DNA from: Setaria digitata | Lineage: Eukaryota; Nematoda; Chromadorea; Rhabditida; Setariidae | DNA length: 64,000 bases | Reading direction: 5' to 3' | Assembly (NCBI GenBank): GCA_003640385.1 | Contig: RCAB01000320.1 | Coordinates: forward strand, 1-64,000 | Shown: piece after piece, positions 48,901-61,641 of the stretch | Position numbering within the stretch: the first letter of the stretch is position 1 | How the letters are laid out: the number at the start of each line of letters is the position of its first letter | Made by a program: the position numbers and the translations under genes | Notes under the pieces: model-generated | The model's database searches: none | The model's input: the letters and a program-made list of their open reading frames with translations, nothing else | Told to the model about the DNA's origin: nothing

Positions 48901-51900
48901 TCTATGTAAACGGTATGATAAAAATGAAGCGTTTTCAGGGATGCCGGAACAGTGTATCAGATACACCTTTCAAAATGGAACAAGATTATGAATCGACAGG
49001 TCGATTTACTCGTAAAAGACCGATCTCTTATGAGCAACTCTACCCTTCCTTATTTAGTCGACGACGTAAGTCAAGTACCATCAAAAGTCCTGCGACAACG
49101 CAAACAAGTGTTGTTGGTTCTGGTGAATCTGATGGTATTGTTCAACGTAAAAATAGCACAGAGGATGGTGATATTCAATTATCAGGAAGTTTGTCACTGA
49201 AACAACGACGAAAGCGCACACGTCATTCTATTGCCGACAGTTAGTAATATTTCTTAATATTATTTTCAACTGGAATCTGATAACGGTTTTAGTAGCTTTC
49301 ATTTACTTTTACATTTTCTTTTCTTCGGATGATTTTTAAAAGTGAACATATTGGGATGAATTCTAGATAAACATATAGATGATAAACAACAACTTTCGAG
49401 TGAAAAACTGGGCCTTGACGCAAATATCTATGATTCTGAAGACGGAAAAGTAATTTTTCATACTTCCCATTGTTCAGTGCATCAGATGGCATTTTTATTA
49501 AACATAGTGTCTGTGTTATCTTTCATTACTGCAAAGCAAGAATATTGAGGATCGTATATAATTGAATGTATTCGTTGGTAACTTATGTAGCTTATTGCGT
49601 GTTATTTAAGGAACAAATCAGTTGTTGTCCAAGAAGCAATAGTTTGACCGATTATGATGGTGGATCGCAAGATGGAACAAGTAAGAAAACGTTGACTGAT
49701 ATTAAAGTTGAGATCGCAGGAAGTACTACAGAAGAAGTAAATCGTTCAGGAGAAAAAAGACGTCTTTCAAGTAGTTCCATACAAGATGGGAGAGCAGCTT
49801 TATACGAGGGATCCGAACAAGGTAATAGGAACTTAACAGTCAGTATATATGAATGAAATACACTGTAGACAAATATCTTAAGTGTCGAATAAAATAAGAC
49901 AGTAGTTCTATAGTCAATCAGAGTACACCTATAATATCTTATCAAGCGTGAAATGAAATTGCTTGAAACATAATTTGGCAATCTAAATAATTTGAAAATC
50001 ATCAGTTGTTTTTCTGTATTTGAATATGCACGACACATACTGTACTTTCTGTTTTTTTGCTGTTATATATTGATGCATGGATTATTAAGATGTTGATTTC
50101 AGATGCAGCAATGAGCTCTACAAGTACACGTCGCCGCAGAGTTCGGTTAGATTCGGAAGGGACGACTGACTTGTCTTTGAACCTGTCACAATCAGTCTCT
50201 GTACCTAAAAGTCAACGGAGGAAAAGTAGTGCATCTCTTGATGTCGATGCTGCAAAACCTGGTGGGATTATTTGAAAATTAGGATTTTTGTTTCCATTCC
50301 TATACTGTAAATGTTGAAGACCTACTCTTTCCAGAAGGAAATGAAGTACCGGGCTCTACCCGATTAAGAAACAAACGTGCGGATTCAAAGTGTACTTCGG
50401 ATAAAACAAAACAGAAGTAAGTTTAAAAGCAGTAGCACTGTTTCTACATTGTGAAATAAAGGATTGACTTCACAGCTTGGTTGCGTTGGATGTGTTCGAT
50501 CAGTTTACGGATTATTTGGAAGTTGAAGTTCTTCGTAGTATTTTTTATTTCAGTACTATAAATTTAAATATATCGTAATATTTGGTTGTGATTTACAGGA
50601 TATTACACCGAAGCATGCCATATTTCAAACGTATTGCTCAACGTCGAAAACTTAATCCTTTAGCCATTGGTTTGAAAAGTCGTTCAAGCGACGACAATCC
50701 GTCATTTTTTTATCGTGAAATCTTATTACGAGGGTATGTTGCTTAGTTTTTCTGTAGCATTATGAATGCTTCTACTGGTTATTGAAGATCGGAGTGTGTA
50801 ACCATTCTGTGCTCCTTGTTAATTCCAGCAGTGCATTTATGCCACTGTATTTTTTTTTTGTCTTTTTTTTTTTACTTAATAAGATGGCATATGGTATGTT
50901 GTCTTTATTTTTTTAACGTGAATCCTCGACTTACCAGTGCTAGAAACTTTTTCCAGTAAGCAGTTTGAACTACCTGGAAAGAATTTTTTTTTTTTTTCAT
51001 TTCTGCATCAACATAAACAATTCCATAATTTATTGTCCCTGTCATGCTTTGCCATGCTATATTTGGAGCAAATTATGTTTTTAGTTGAATAAGAAAGAAA
51101 ATGTTACTATTCTTTCTTCTTTTTATTATCTGTAATTAATCCTTAAATTTCAGTAATGATTTAAAAAAAGAAGATGGTGGAGATGTGATTGTGGATGTGG
51201 ATTCGGAGTTGGCTGTTGAGGGTGATGATGAAACGTTAGCCGGCCGCTCAGCAATTAGTGTAGCGATTGAAATCAACAAGATTATGCCGAGACTTGAAAT
51301 GGCGAATGAAGATGAGTTGGAAGCCGAAAATGCTGACCAAGAATATCTTCTAACATTGGATAATATCAGAACATTGTATCTACTTAACTTAAAATTCTCC
51401 ACATTTTCTGATGTGTCGTAGTGTTGCCATGTTTAATGAAACAACAGCTCAGTCTATGTAACGTGAGAAATATGATTGATTTACTTGTTAGAAGGGCTTA
51501 AAGTTATTGGAGATTGCCGCTGTCATAATTTGTGAAGTTTGGATTAGAAATTTTATTAAGCTGAATATAATTATTCAGGAGAAATTTTCATTCAATTGTG
51601 TGGTGTAATTCAGATTTGCAAGTGAAGTTTTGGATCGAAAACGTTTATTGAATGATATGATGGCGGTCGTTTCGGCGCAATATTGCTCTGAGGTTTCATC
51701 GCAGAATGTGCTTGGTGGGGCTTCAATACGCTACAATACAATGATGAAAAATGCCCATCGACTGCGGGATAAAATCATGCTGTTTACAAAGGTTACATTT
51801 ACACTCAGTTTCTATCAAAATTTAATGTGTAAAATGTTTTTTTATCCTTCATCTGGCAACTCTCTGAAGATGCACCGAAAATGATCTCAACATTGCTGAT

Positions 51901-54517
51901 GAAGAAAACCTAATATCATCCAACTGACTGAGACTTCAGACAGAACAAAGGGTAGATTTTGAGCAGGTTCTAGTAGAGGCTAAGGGACTTCGATTTCATG
52001 CTGTTTAGTTTTGAAGCATATAACTATATGAGCTTCAAATTTTCTGATGTGGTTAATTTGTTTTTGTTTTAGGATCAGCAAGAGAATGCGAAATGGGCAC
52101 ATCAGATATTCCTCAGACATCTGGCTGTGCCCATGTTAGCTACTTATATCGATTTGTTGAGATTTTGCAAAACAATGGTTAGTTTTTTGTTCGTTGGAGG
52201 ATATTCAGAATGTTTCTTTGTCTGTTTGTGTTAGCAGTAAACAATCGAAGACAAGCTTTCCAAGCGTTTAATCGTATTCGAGCATTTGATCACATCGCAT
52301 TTCTAGGGACGCTACCTGCTAGATGTATTCCTAGAACAAAGCACTGATGATAAAGTTTTAAATAAGACGAATGCATATATTNCAATCGAAGACAAGCTTT
52401 CCAAGCGTTTGATTCGAGCATTTGATCACATCGCATTTCTAGGGACGCTACCTGCTGGATGTGTTCCTAGAACAAAGCACTGATGATAAAGTTTTAAATA
52501 AGACGAATGCATATATTCGCGATTTCATTCTCGAAAAAGTGGTGGACCCACAAACTATTGCGATCTCTAAAACTCTGAGCGTAAGCCTTTTTATGGTGCA
52601 ATATGAAGTGTTGAGATAATAGCTTTCAGCTTGCAACAGTAAGAGATATGAAAAAATCGTTTCACATTGTTATTCAGTTTTTAATCAAAAAGAATATGTA
52701 TGATGAATTTGAAGTGTAATAAGTTTTGTTCATTCGTTTTAAAACATAAGGAATTTACAAAAGAATGAAAAGCTTCCAGAAAAGGCATGCAAAGAATATT
52801 TGTTTGCTTACTGTTTCACCGACTTTCACACATGTGGATTATCAATCAAAGTATAGATCGCACGAATATATGTTTCGGTATGCATTTTTGAGCTCATATG
52901 TTTTCTTTATAAGCATGAATTTTAAGTATTTCTAGTGCTTCACTTGGTTGATTGTTTACATTTCATATAATTTGCTCTTAATCGTTAAGATAAATTTTAT
53001 GCATAAAGAGCTTCATATTTTTTCGCTGATTTTAAACGAAATAATGTGATAATGTGATAATGCGATTAAATCTTCAAGATTATGTAGAAAATGTTCATGT
53101 AATATTTTTGTAATATTGATTTTAAGTTAGGTCTTTTTTTAAGTCTAACACTTCGGTTGTTCTCGTAATTCCCTGGGGAAAATGTTGTTGATTTAATCGA
53201 AGGGTTTTTAGAGTTCTGCTTCCAAATGTAGCGGATCGTGTGGAAAACGTACGGTTGCATCTACCAGCCTCGGAAGATATGTCTGTATGTGAAGCCGTTG
53301 ATTACTGCATTCGTATGGTGTCGCGTAAGGTCGTAGAAGTGCATCGGAAATATCCAGATCTTAAAATTGTGCTGGTTGGTTGGGGAACATCATGTGTAAT
53401 AAATCATCAGGTAAATATGCTGGTCGTATATATATATATATTGGAACTACGAATTACAGATCATTTACTGATTAAAAATTCTCAGAGATTGATTGGAGTG
53501 GTATTTTGCCTCAAAATAATATTTTAGGTTGTTCAGTGCATGCCAAATGTATCCGCCATCATTAATTTTGCATTTCCAATGAAAACAGCGGATGGACCGC
53601 GGGGTGTACGTTTTATGTCAAATTTCTCCATTGTATCACTTTATTAATCTTTATATCGGTTTAAAGTTTCAATTACAAGCCTTTATGTTTCTTAAAATAC
53701 TTTTGAAACACCAATAGTTTAGGATGTCGATGACGATATACTGCTTACATACTGTCCAACATTGTTTGTCATTGGTGATCAGGCTACTGACTGTGATGTC
53801 CGTGAGCTGCAGATCATGGCAACGAGAATGATTGGTTCGTTGCTTTAGGAAAGACTGTTAATTTTAATGGAGCAGCAGTTATTCATGGTATATCGTAAAA
53901 GGCCTTAAAGCACATCTTTTTATTGCTTTTGTTGAACGTATCAATATGTAGAAATCTATGTAGAAATCCACAATTTTTTGCACGTTATCTTGGAACATTG
54001 AAAGCGAAATAAGGCTTAATTCTTCAGAATATATACCTTCCAATAAAATGCAATAATAAAAATGAAAATTCACTTAAGTTATCTTTTTTTTTAGCTCCCA
54101 CAGGTGTTATTGTTGTTGGTTCATCAAACTGTGATTTGTATCCATCAACATTAAGACTAACTATCGAACGATTCACTCATCGAACGGTCCAGAGAGCTTT
54201 ATTGGTATTTTTTGTTAAAACGTTTTCACTTCTGTTTGACATTATTTCGATTAGCAGTAGAGTCAGCAGACGATCTAGTATTTCGCAGAAAAAGTAGTTT
54301 TCAGGATGATGTAGTGGATTTCCTGCAACTTTACTGTTCCTCGTCTAGTACTTCCTTTCGTTTGCATCCACTGAAACTTGTTGAAGTGAATGATGTGGAC
54401 TTGTCAGTTTTGCGTACATCCAATCTTTTTTCTAACAGCCAAACCAAATCCAGCAAATTCGGTTCTGCGCTAAAAACTGGTGGAGATCGGCGTGCGCCAG
54501 ACAGGCATATTTTTTAA
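42955..54517 (+). CDS. KANSL3: KANSL3 (NSL3)-type subunit of an NSL-like chromatin complex, with long N-terminal extension
   Basis: Thirty phase-compatible exons, about 1,538 residues: 42955-42972, 43174-43305, 43409-43545, 43930-44101, 44291-44489, 44709-44840, 45027-45432, 45787-45883, 46264-46353, 46582-46695 (or 46716), 46881-46964, 47175-47512, 47970-48090, 48346-48498, 48939-49239, 49367-49449, 49611-49821, 50103-50261, 50335-50416, 50599-50733, 51154-51375, 51614-51791, 52073-52177, 52443-52580, 52780-52877, 53212-53410, 53528-53605, 53723-53834, 54095-54204, 54305-54517. The last 400 residues match KANSL3: WAHQIFLRHLAVPMLATYID, VLVGWGTSCVI (human IGWNTGA, the degenerate nucleophile elbow), FAFPMKTADGPRGDVDDDI, PTLFVIGDQA and DDVVDFL. 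The preceding 1,100 residues are Ser/Lys/Arg-rich with AT-hook-like RRGRKK and KRGKPRKK. Exon 9 has a GC donor. The middle joins rest on phase only; two genes are possible. Confidence 0.82.
48575..48711. repeat. N-joined duplication in KANSL3 intron (probable artefact)
   Basis: The block from GGTTTGAAGGAAACACAGC to GTGGCACGATCG occurs just before the N at 48628 and again from about 48655, with about 26 different bases between. It lies in the intron after exon 14, so the coding sequence is not affected. Confidence 0.8.
52242..52515. repeat. N-joined duplication covering part of KANSL3 exon 24
   Basis: Copy 1 (52242-52381) and copy 2 (52383-52515) share CAATCGAAGACAAGC, the intron end CATTTCTAG and the first half of an exon. 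They differ at several positions (for example CTAGATGTATTC against CTGGATGTGTTC, and a small indel), as two alleles would. Only copy 2 continues into the full exon and its donor at 52580. Probably haplotype ends joined by one N. Confidence 0.85.
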
Positions 54518-54596
54518 ATTAATGTTCTGCGGTTTAAGTCTTGCGTACTAACTAGATGGCACTTTTGTTTCTGTCTTATTATGTCAATAGTGTAAG

Positions 54597-54602
54597 AATA
54601 AA
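54597..54602 (+). terminator. AATAAA polyadenylation signal of the KANSL3-like gene
   Basis: Canonical hexamer 80 bases after the stop codon at 54517. Confidence 0.6.
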
Positions 54603-57600
54603 TATATCTGAATATTGTAATATATATAAGATTGCGCTGTTGTGCGATCAAAATTTACTTTAACACATTCTTTTCAGTTCGTTGAATGTCCCTGTTGAAA
54701 AACATGGCTTATGAAAAATGTTTTGGACGCAAGCACTCCGTGCGGTATTGATGTTGGTTTGTTTTTCCAACGTCTGTAAAGTTTGATTGTTACTTATTTT
54801 TCGATTTTTAATAATGTAACTTATATTCCCTCGAATATCTTAAATGTTGCTTCATTCTTCTATTCAATCTTTAATCCTTTTAAGATCATGCGAGTAATGT
54901 GGTCACTTTCGTCCTAACTCAAGTCTTCCAGTTCTGGGGTATCATTCACTGAAGTAAAATATCGGTTGCTGATACCACGGTCGATTTCCATTCTGTATTA
55001 CTGTCTCAATGAGATTGAAAAAGTTTCGTGAGAATTGAATGATTTATAGAAAATTATTAAGTCGAACTACCTGTATTTGTTAATTGTCTACATTCATTTT
55101 ACGTTTTAAATGTTCTGATTGATATATTAATGCGTTATCCTTTCCTTCCTATAGAGCGCGTCATGAGCTACTAAATCACGGAGAAATTTCTTGTACTGAA
55201 AATTGGCCTGTAATCAAATACCTTTATATTTATCACAGGATATGACTTCGCTAATGCTTACTGTATTGTTCTTTCAATCATACTTTTTTAAGGTGAGAGT
55301 TTTAAGCTTTTCTGGAGGTGAACACGTGTAAGGATCTCATTCAACACAGCTTTTCGTCGGTTTTTTTTTTTATATAATGTGAGTGTTTTATATTCTATCA
55401 TCAAGTTTTTTGTCTCTTCTGAATTTGTTGGTAGGTTTTTGACTGTGTTAAATGTGAGTTTTGTTTTTCTTGCATTTATTCTTTATTATTTGTGTTCCTG
55501 AAACTGTATTTTGCTATTTGCAGAGTTAAATTACCCCTTTCTTCCAGTGACTGAAATGCATTATAAGCTCATTTATCTTCTTTTTATCTGCATGATTATA
55601 AGGCTTGTCCTGAACGTGGAAGGCATAAAGTTTCCTGTTTCTTTTTTCTTCTTGATCGTGATTAATAAACATTTCGAAAGATTTCATTAATCCTAAAGAA
55701 ACAATTTATTCTTTTGCTTACTGCTGTCATTTTACTAAAAAGATGTAAACTTATTTCTGCTTCTTGAATTAGATGAATGTGCACAAGAGATTATCCAGTA
55801 AGCTTAGGAACCCCAATAATCTCGTGATATTTAATGTTGGGAACGAGTGGATAATATTTTAAAAAGCAAGATACTTGCTTATAGAATCACTACAGCTTCA
55901 TTAAAACACTGACGCATTCTTGATAATGTTTTTACTACATTTTCAATTTTCTTTTCTTCGGTTCTAGTGCATCTTGGTTTTTCGTTTCGATATGATTAAT
56001 TGATTTTTATCCTATATTGTCTGTGCCAGTTCATTTTTGTCTTTCCATAATGAATTGTACATGCCTAAGGCTTATATTTGATAAAATGTTATTTGATCAG
56101 TGATGAGAAGCATGAAAAGGAATCGAAATTAGCTTGTAAATAAATAATTAATGCTCATAGCTATAAATGCTTAAACGTAAGTGTAACATGCAATAATTTT
56201 TAGAATTTGATAAATAAAATAAGAATTTAGTAGTTTTAAATTTTTGATTTTAGTTTGCTAATGGAATTTATAACTGGAAGTGTAATGAAACATGGATATC
56301 CTTTCCGAAGAATTATTTATCATTATGATAATTGAGGTGGTGCAATTTTGTACACAAACTATAAAACAGGTCTACTATTATCCTTTTTACAAGGTTTCAA
56401 AGTATACTTACTGATTACGATGCAATATTGTTGCTAGTAATAAGGAAAAAACTCTTTTCTGACAGTTTTATTTTATTTTTATAGTGAAAGTTTATTTAAT
56501 GGATATTGGAAAAAAAAAAAGAAATAGAACAAATTTTTCACTTTTACACCTCTCATATTTCTTTCTTCTCAACAGCATTAAATGAAAAGTAAAATGAGAA
56601 CAGTGTAAATTGTTGTAATTTGGTGCAAGTAATATCTACATTATAAATTGAATAAACTAGTTAAATGAATCAACATTGTATGAAAATCGTGATAATTTAT
56701 ATTATTATTTATTGTATTGTCCAGAAGAGTATTCTTCTACTTATCTATCCAGCAATATTTGCTTTACCACTCTCGTCAACAATGATCAATTACATTTACA
56801 CTTATAATAATCTCTCTGAATTCTTCTTCTCAACCGACAATTGTTTCGCTAAGAAGAAATTAAAATTATCAAATTGATATTAATTTAATACATATATTTC
56901 AAATGCACTTCTTACTTATAGCCATTTTCGAATAAATACTTTGTTACTAAATTGACAATACGAGCATAATAAATGAAATATTTGTTATTATTATTCTTAC
57001 AATTGTTATTTAATTTCCCATATGGTATACTCATTTTAATTATATATGATTTTTTTTTTTATTTCGTTAATATTATTTTATTTTGTCTTATCTTTTATTA
57101 TTTTATTATTCAGTGGAATAGAATTTTATTCGATAACATTCCTCTAATATTTTCTCATCAATCATCTGACCAAGTGTGACATTGTATTCTGCATAGGGCT
57201 TAGATATAAATTTAGTTTTTCCGTGCTGCAACAAAATTTAATATATATTGTAATAAATCAACTAAAAAATCTGTGATGAATAAGAAAAAAACTTTTGAAA
57301 TGAACGAGTCAAGCTAATTAAAGTGACAATTAATTTGTAGGAAATAATCGGTCATTTAATTCCTTCAGGAATGAAAATTAGTACAATCAAATAATGCTTT
57401 TTCTGATGATAACGGTATTGATATTACAATTTTAAGAATGCGAGATGTTTAATAATAAATAATTAGAATTGAATTAATTACAGTGAATTATTGATACAAT
57501 GAATGGATAAATCAAATCTTTAACAGTACAAAATAAATTCATTGTGTTATGAAAGAGTCACAAACAATTGTAATTATTATATTATTAATAATATTCAATT

Positions 57601-57824
57601 ACTGCCAACTAACTAATACTGTAAGTTTGCGTGAATCATTGAAATTTTGATTTTACAAAGTTAATTAATATATATCACCAATAATGATTTCTTCAGCAAT
57701 TATCAATTCAAATTTAATCAGCACTCAATATTTCCACTCCAATTTTAATATATCCATAAAATTAATGACCATATCATTTTTTTTTAATTGATCACTAAAT
57801 TCCTTTTTCTTTTTTTGCAATTTC
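54603..57824. other. Intergenic, no supported gene
   Basis: AT-rich sequence between the KANSL3-like gene and the DB-module gene. Frames up to 70 codons occur but lack conserved blocks and plausible splice partners. No RNA gene or strong repeat seen. The last few hundred bases should hold the DB-module gene promoter. Confidence 0.55.
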
Positions 57825-57833
57825 TAATTACAG
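57825..57833 (+). promoter_or_regulatory. Probable spliced-leader acceptor of the DB-module gene
   Basis: TAATTACAG ends 14 bases before the ATG at 57848, preceded by a T-rich tract. Confidence 0.45.
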
Positions 57834-57847
57834 TACTATTCAATTAC

Positions 57848-60049
57848 ATGCAAATAATTTCTATGCTACTGCTGCTATTCGTATTTCAGTGCATTGCGCT
57901 AGGTGCTAATCATTTAAGTGAACGTTGTTCACGTCATTTTTGTGTCGACGCACGTGTTTGTTTTTGTTTTACAAATTACGTATAAGTGAATACATGCTAT
58001 TTCAAATATATCCTCTCTTAAATTCCATTTTTTTTTTCAAAAATAATTAATATTAAATAATTTCAAAAACGAATTTTAATATGAATTAAAGCGTAGGTGT
58101 TTGATATTTCTTTTTTAAAAAAGAAAAAGAAAAAGTTATTTAATTCGAATATTAATTTATACCTTTTCTGTCTTTTTTCTTTTAGCAGATCACAAAATCA
58201 GTGGAAGTGGAATATGATGGAAAGACAGATAATGACATAACATTTCTTCATGATGCTCGAACACAGCATTCATTCATTTCTACGGTTTTTTTTTTTCCTG
58301 ATATTTCTATTTAAATTTCATAGGTTTCGAACAAAATTTTGCTAATATTACTATTCAATTACAATACACCTTAAGAATTGGTGAAGTTTAAACGAAAATT
58401 TTAGCTTTAAGCTTTTAACACATTTAAATATAATGGAATGATTATTTCGTTAGATATAGCAAAAATTTTTTAACAATATTTAGTTTTTTATTCTTGTAAG
58501 TTTTTGTAAAAAAAAAAAAAAATTGTCATTGTTTTCGTCAAATTTAAATTTCTTTAATTTATCACAAATTTAATTTTACATGTGCGTAATGAAAATGATA
58601 AATTTTTGCATTGTTGTCGTAAGCGACGCCTGCCAGAAGCATGCTTAGGAAAATGTTCATATAATAAATACGAGAAAAATGCTGTAAGTTTGATATCATT
58701 TTTATCATTTTTTCCTTTTTTTTTTGTTATCATTTATGATAACACTTTTGATAAATTATAGTAATTGTTATATTTTAACACTTTTTTGGAACATATTTTA
58801 ATTGCAAATTTTTATCGATTATCATTTGTTTTTACCGATACTTATTTATAAATATAGGAAAAATCGTTTTGTAGTAAATTATTTTTATGAAAAAAATTGT
58901 TTTTAATTTGTTCTATTTTGTTTTTTTTTTCAAAAAAAAATTGTAAATAATATATGCCAAACTTGAAATACAATGTAATTACTACAGAAAAAAATATACT
59001 GTAATTACAGAAAAAAAAAATGATAAATTAATTTTCAAAATATTCAAAAATCCAAAAATAATTATGACATTGTTTTTTTTAGATATATATTGTGCAGTAG
59101 TTAACCAAATAACTTTTAGTTAATTCAATTAATTTATTAATTTTAATTAAGCTTTCCATAATGCATTTATGCATAATTTACTTGCATCGCAGTCCAATTT
59201 TTCTATTGTAGCAATAAACTTGCAGTTTTTTTCTTGAAATTTGAAAATGCAAAGATCTTTTTTTTGCTTCTAAATTTGATTTAATTTAAATTAAATTACA
59301 TATTTTGCTGTTCCAAGTTTCAAAGCATGTTCCTGCAAATGGATTCATGTCCTCTACGATTAGCAGCTGATATTCATTTTTGTGCCGCACAAGGTCAAGA
59401 TCATCGAAAGTGCTGCATCACGAATGGGGTCACGACCACTATGGCTGGAAAAAAATGCTTAGTATTTTGTGATCAGGTCAATTCAATTATCCTTTATCAA
59501 TTTAATCTTTGCTCTTCTTCTGATAAGCTCATTTTTAACAGCATCTTTTTTCTTTTTCAAATTTATTGCTATGTTTTCGCTGCAAAACGATCAGTTTTGC
59601 TAAAATTTATCACATTTTGAAGTTAAGCATTCTTTGTTAAGATCAATTAGATATGATTTTATTAACATCGAGCAAAATATTATAATTTGAATTTATCAAA
59701 TTTTTACAATAATGTCTGCTAATTTTCAAAATTTAAATCAAAAATTTATTTAAACCTTTTCAAATCGTATAAGTTATTTTCTTCCATTAAATCTGATATT
59801 AGTTAATGTAAATCAAAAAGTCAGAAAGTACTTCAGAGTGTACAGCATGAAATCATTCTCGATCTGTCATATTTGCCATGTTTCGAACGATTTGACACAA
59901 TCAAACATTGCTTTTGGCGTTCAGCTCGTGACAGTCATTTAGTGGAAATATCGAAACGATTCCGAATTAATAAATGGCAATCAAATTCTGATCATATCAG
60001 TGAAACGAACCCAAAGCAATCATCCTTATCTTTGAACAATTATCCATAG
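57848..60049 (+). CDS. Secreted nematode DB-module protein
   Basis: Exons 57848-57979, 58186-58284, 58624-58683 (start uncertain), 59318-59476, 59825-60049; phase 0 at every junction, about 224 residues. Residues 1-20 (MQIISMLLLLFVFQCIALGA) form a signal peptide. A Cys-rich stretch follows (ERCSRHFC, CFCF), then a polar linker. The rest is the nematode DB module: PEACLGKCSYN, DSCPLRLAADIHFCAAQG, DHRKCC, KKCLVFCDQ, LSYLPCFERFDTIKHCF. Cys spacing fits the family; function of DB modules is mostly unknown, extracellular. Oddity: the module's expected first block FLHCCRK lies in frame just upstream of exon 3, but no AG acceptor exists between about 58501 and 58620, so canonical splicing at 58623 would drop it. 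Exon 4 acceptor is TTCCAAG; exon 2 has tandem TAGCAG acceptors. A Lys/Asn/Ser-rich tail ends the protein. Confidence 0.75.
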
Positions 60050-60364
60050 TTTAAAAAAAAATTTTGATGCAGTTTTCTTTTCTTTCCTCCTTTTTTTTTT
60101 TTTTTTTCAAATACTTTCTAAAATTAATTGCACACATATATCACTGTATGGCCATCACACTGATAAATTTAAGTCGAAAGAATTTATTTTTGTTTTGCCT
60201 TTTTTTTTTTGCAAAAAGTAAAGATTAAAAAAACCAAAACTTTGGGAAAAAAATTAAGTCTGTTTATGTAAATGTGTTAGAAAAAAAAAAGCAAACTTCA
60301 AACGTTATGCTTTTTGTTAATTGAATTTTTTCCGTTATTTTCGCTGTTATTGTTTCGTTTTTTT

Positions 60365-60372
60365 NNNNNNNN
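60365..60372. other. Assembly gap (8 N) within poly-T
   Basis: Eight N inside a T tract; probably an unresolved homopolymer length. Confidence 0.95.
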
Positions 60373-61641
60373 TTTTTTTTTTTTTTTTTTTTTTTTCATA
60401 ATATAATATTGCTATCACCGAGAATTTACACTTTATTGAGTTATTTTCTATTCCAGCCTAGCCATATTTCTCGAATCAGTTATGAAATATTACGATGCAT
60501 TTCTTTCCTTTGTTTTACTGATATGATAATAATGATAGTAAGGAGGTTTTTAGTCTATAATTTCGAAGCATTTCTTATTTTTTTTTTAAATTGTTGCTAA
60601 TCCATAATTGTTCCATTTGTTGAAATAAATTCATTTTAAAATAAGCCAAGTGAAAGTACCATAGTCAGTTATGATCTAATCTAGCTTAACCTTTCAATGA
60701 TCTAACTAACCTATTTTCTCAAACAGTAGAGGACAATAAAATGCTTGAATATTTCTTTTTTTTAAAAAAAAATATTGAAAATAATGATTTAACTTGATTC
60801 GCTTGCAAAGATAACTCTCAAGTTTCTATCCTGTTCTTTTGTAAAAGAAATTGTTCAGAAATTTTTGATAAATGATTATCGATATCCTATTACTATCAGC
60901 CAAATATCGCTTTGAAAAAAACTAATTATAATGTTGAAAAGTTAAAAAGTTCAAAAGTTAAATGAAAAAAAAAATTCCGAACATTTAATGATAAAATAAC
61001 TTTTTCATATTATCATTAAAATTTCGTATTGTCTTTTCCTAATGCATAAATTATCGTTCAAAGTAGTTCTTGGTTGTTAAATTTATACACGCAAAAAGAA
61101 TTTATTACACTTTTAATTTTTTTTGGTAATTATTTGATAATCCCTCAGTTTTATTTTTAATTATCTTATTGCCAATATTTTTTCTAAATTTTTTTTTTTG
61201 GCTAAGAAATATAGCAAAATCAAAAAATCAAAATTCATATAAGGCTTTATAAAATCAACAAGCCGAAAGTTATTTGATCCATTTGTCTGACGATCATACA
61301 CGTACGTAAAATATACTCAGTTTACGTGAGCAAGCGTTTTTCATTTTTTTTTTCTATACTTTTCGATAATTGACTTTTCTGATTAAACAAAAAATTGTTT
61401 AAATAAACAAAAATAATCAATAATTTTATATTAAACACAAAGTGAAAAAGACGAGGAAGCACTGAAACATTTTGGATTTTCTTTTTGTTTTATTCAAGAA
61501 ATCTAAAAATAAGCACTAAAAACTTGACAAATCCATTGTTTTATAAATTTATGATTGGTTGTATTTTTAAAATTTAAAAGGAAATAATTAAAAAAGTAAA
61601 AGGTGCATTTATTTGTTATCAAATTTAAGTCCAAATTTTAG

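Noticed and set aside
54245..54304. Upstream part of the last KANSL3 exon frame (VESADDLVF...)
   Set aside because: In phase 0 the acceptor at 54257 would give an immediate stop, whereas the TTTTCAG at 54304 gives DDVVDFL, which matches KANSL3; so this segment is treated as intron.
55760..55810. Possible short exon (DECAQEIIQ) before a GTAAGC
   Set aside because: Too short, with no phase-compatible neighbour on either side.
56665..56877. 70-codon hydrophobic frame MNQHCMKIVII...
   Set aside because: Composition (Ile, Tyr, Leu) is what the AT-rich sequence would give by chance; no partner exon, no family resemblance.
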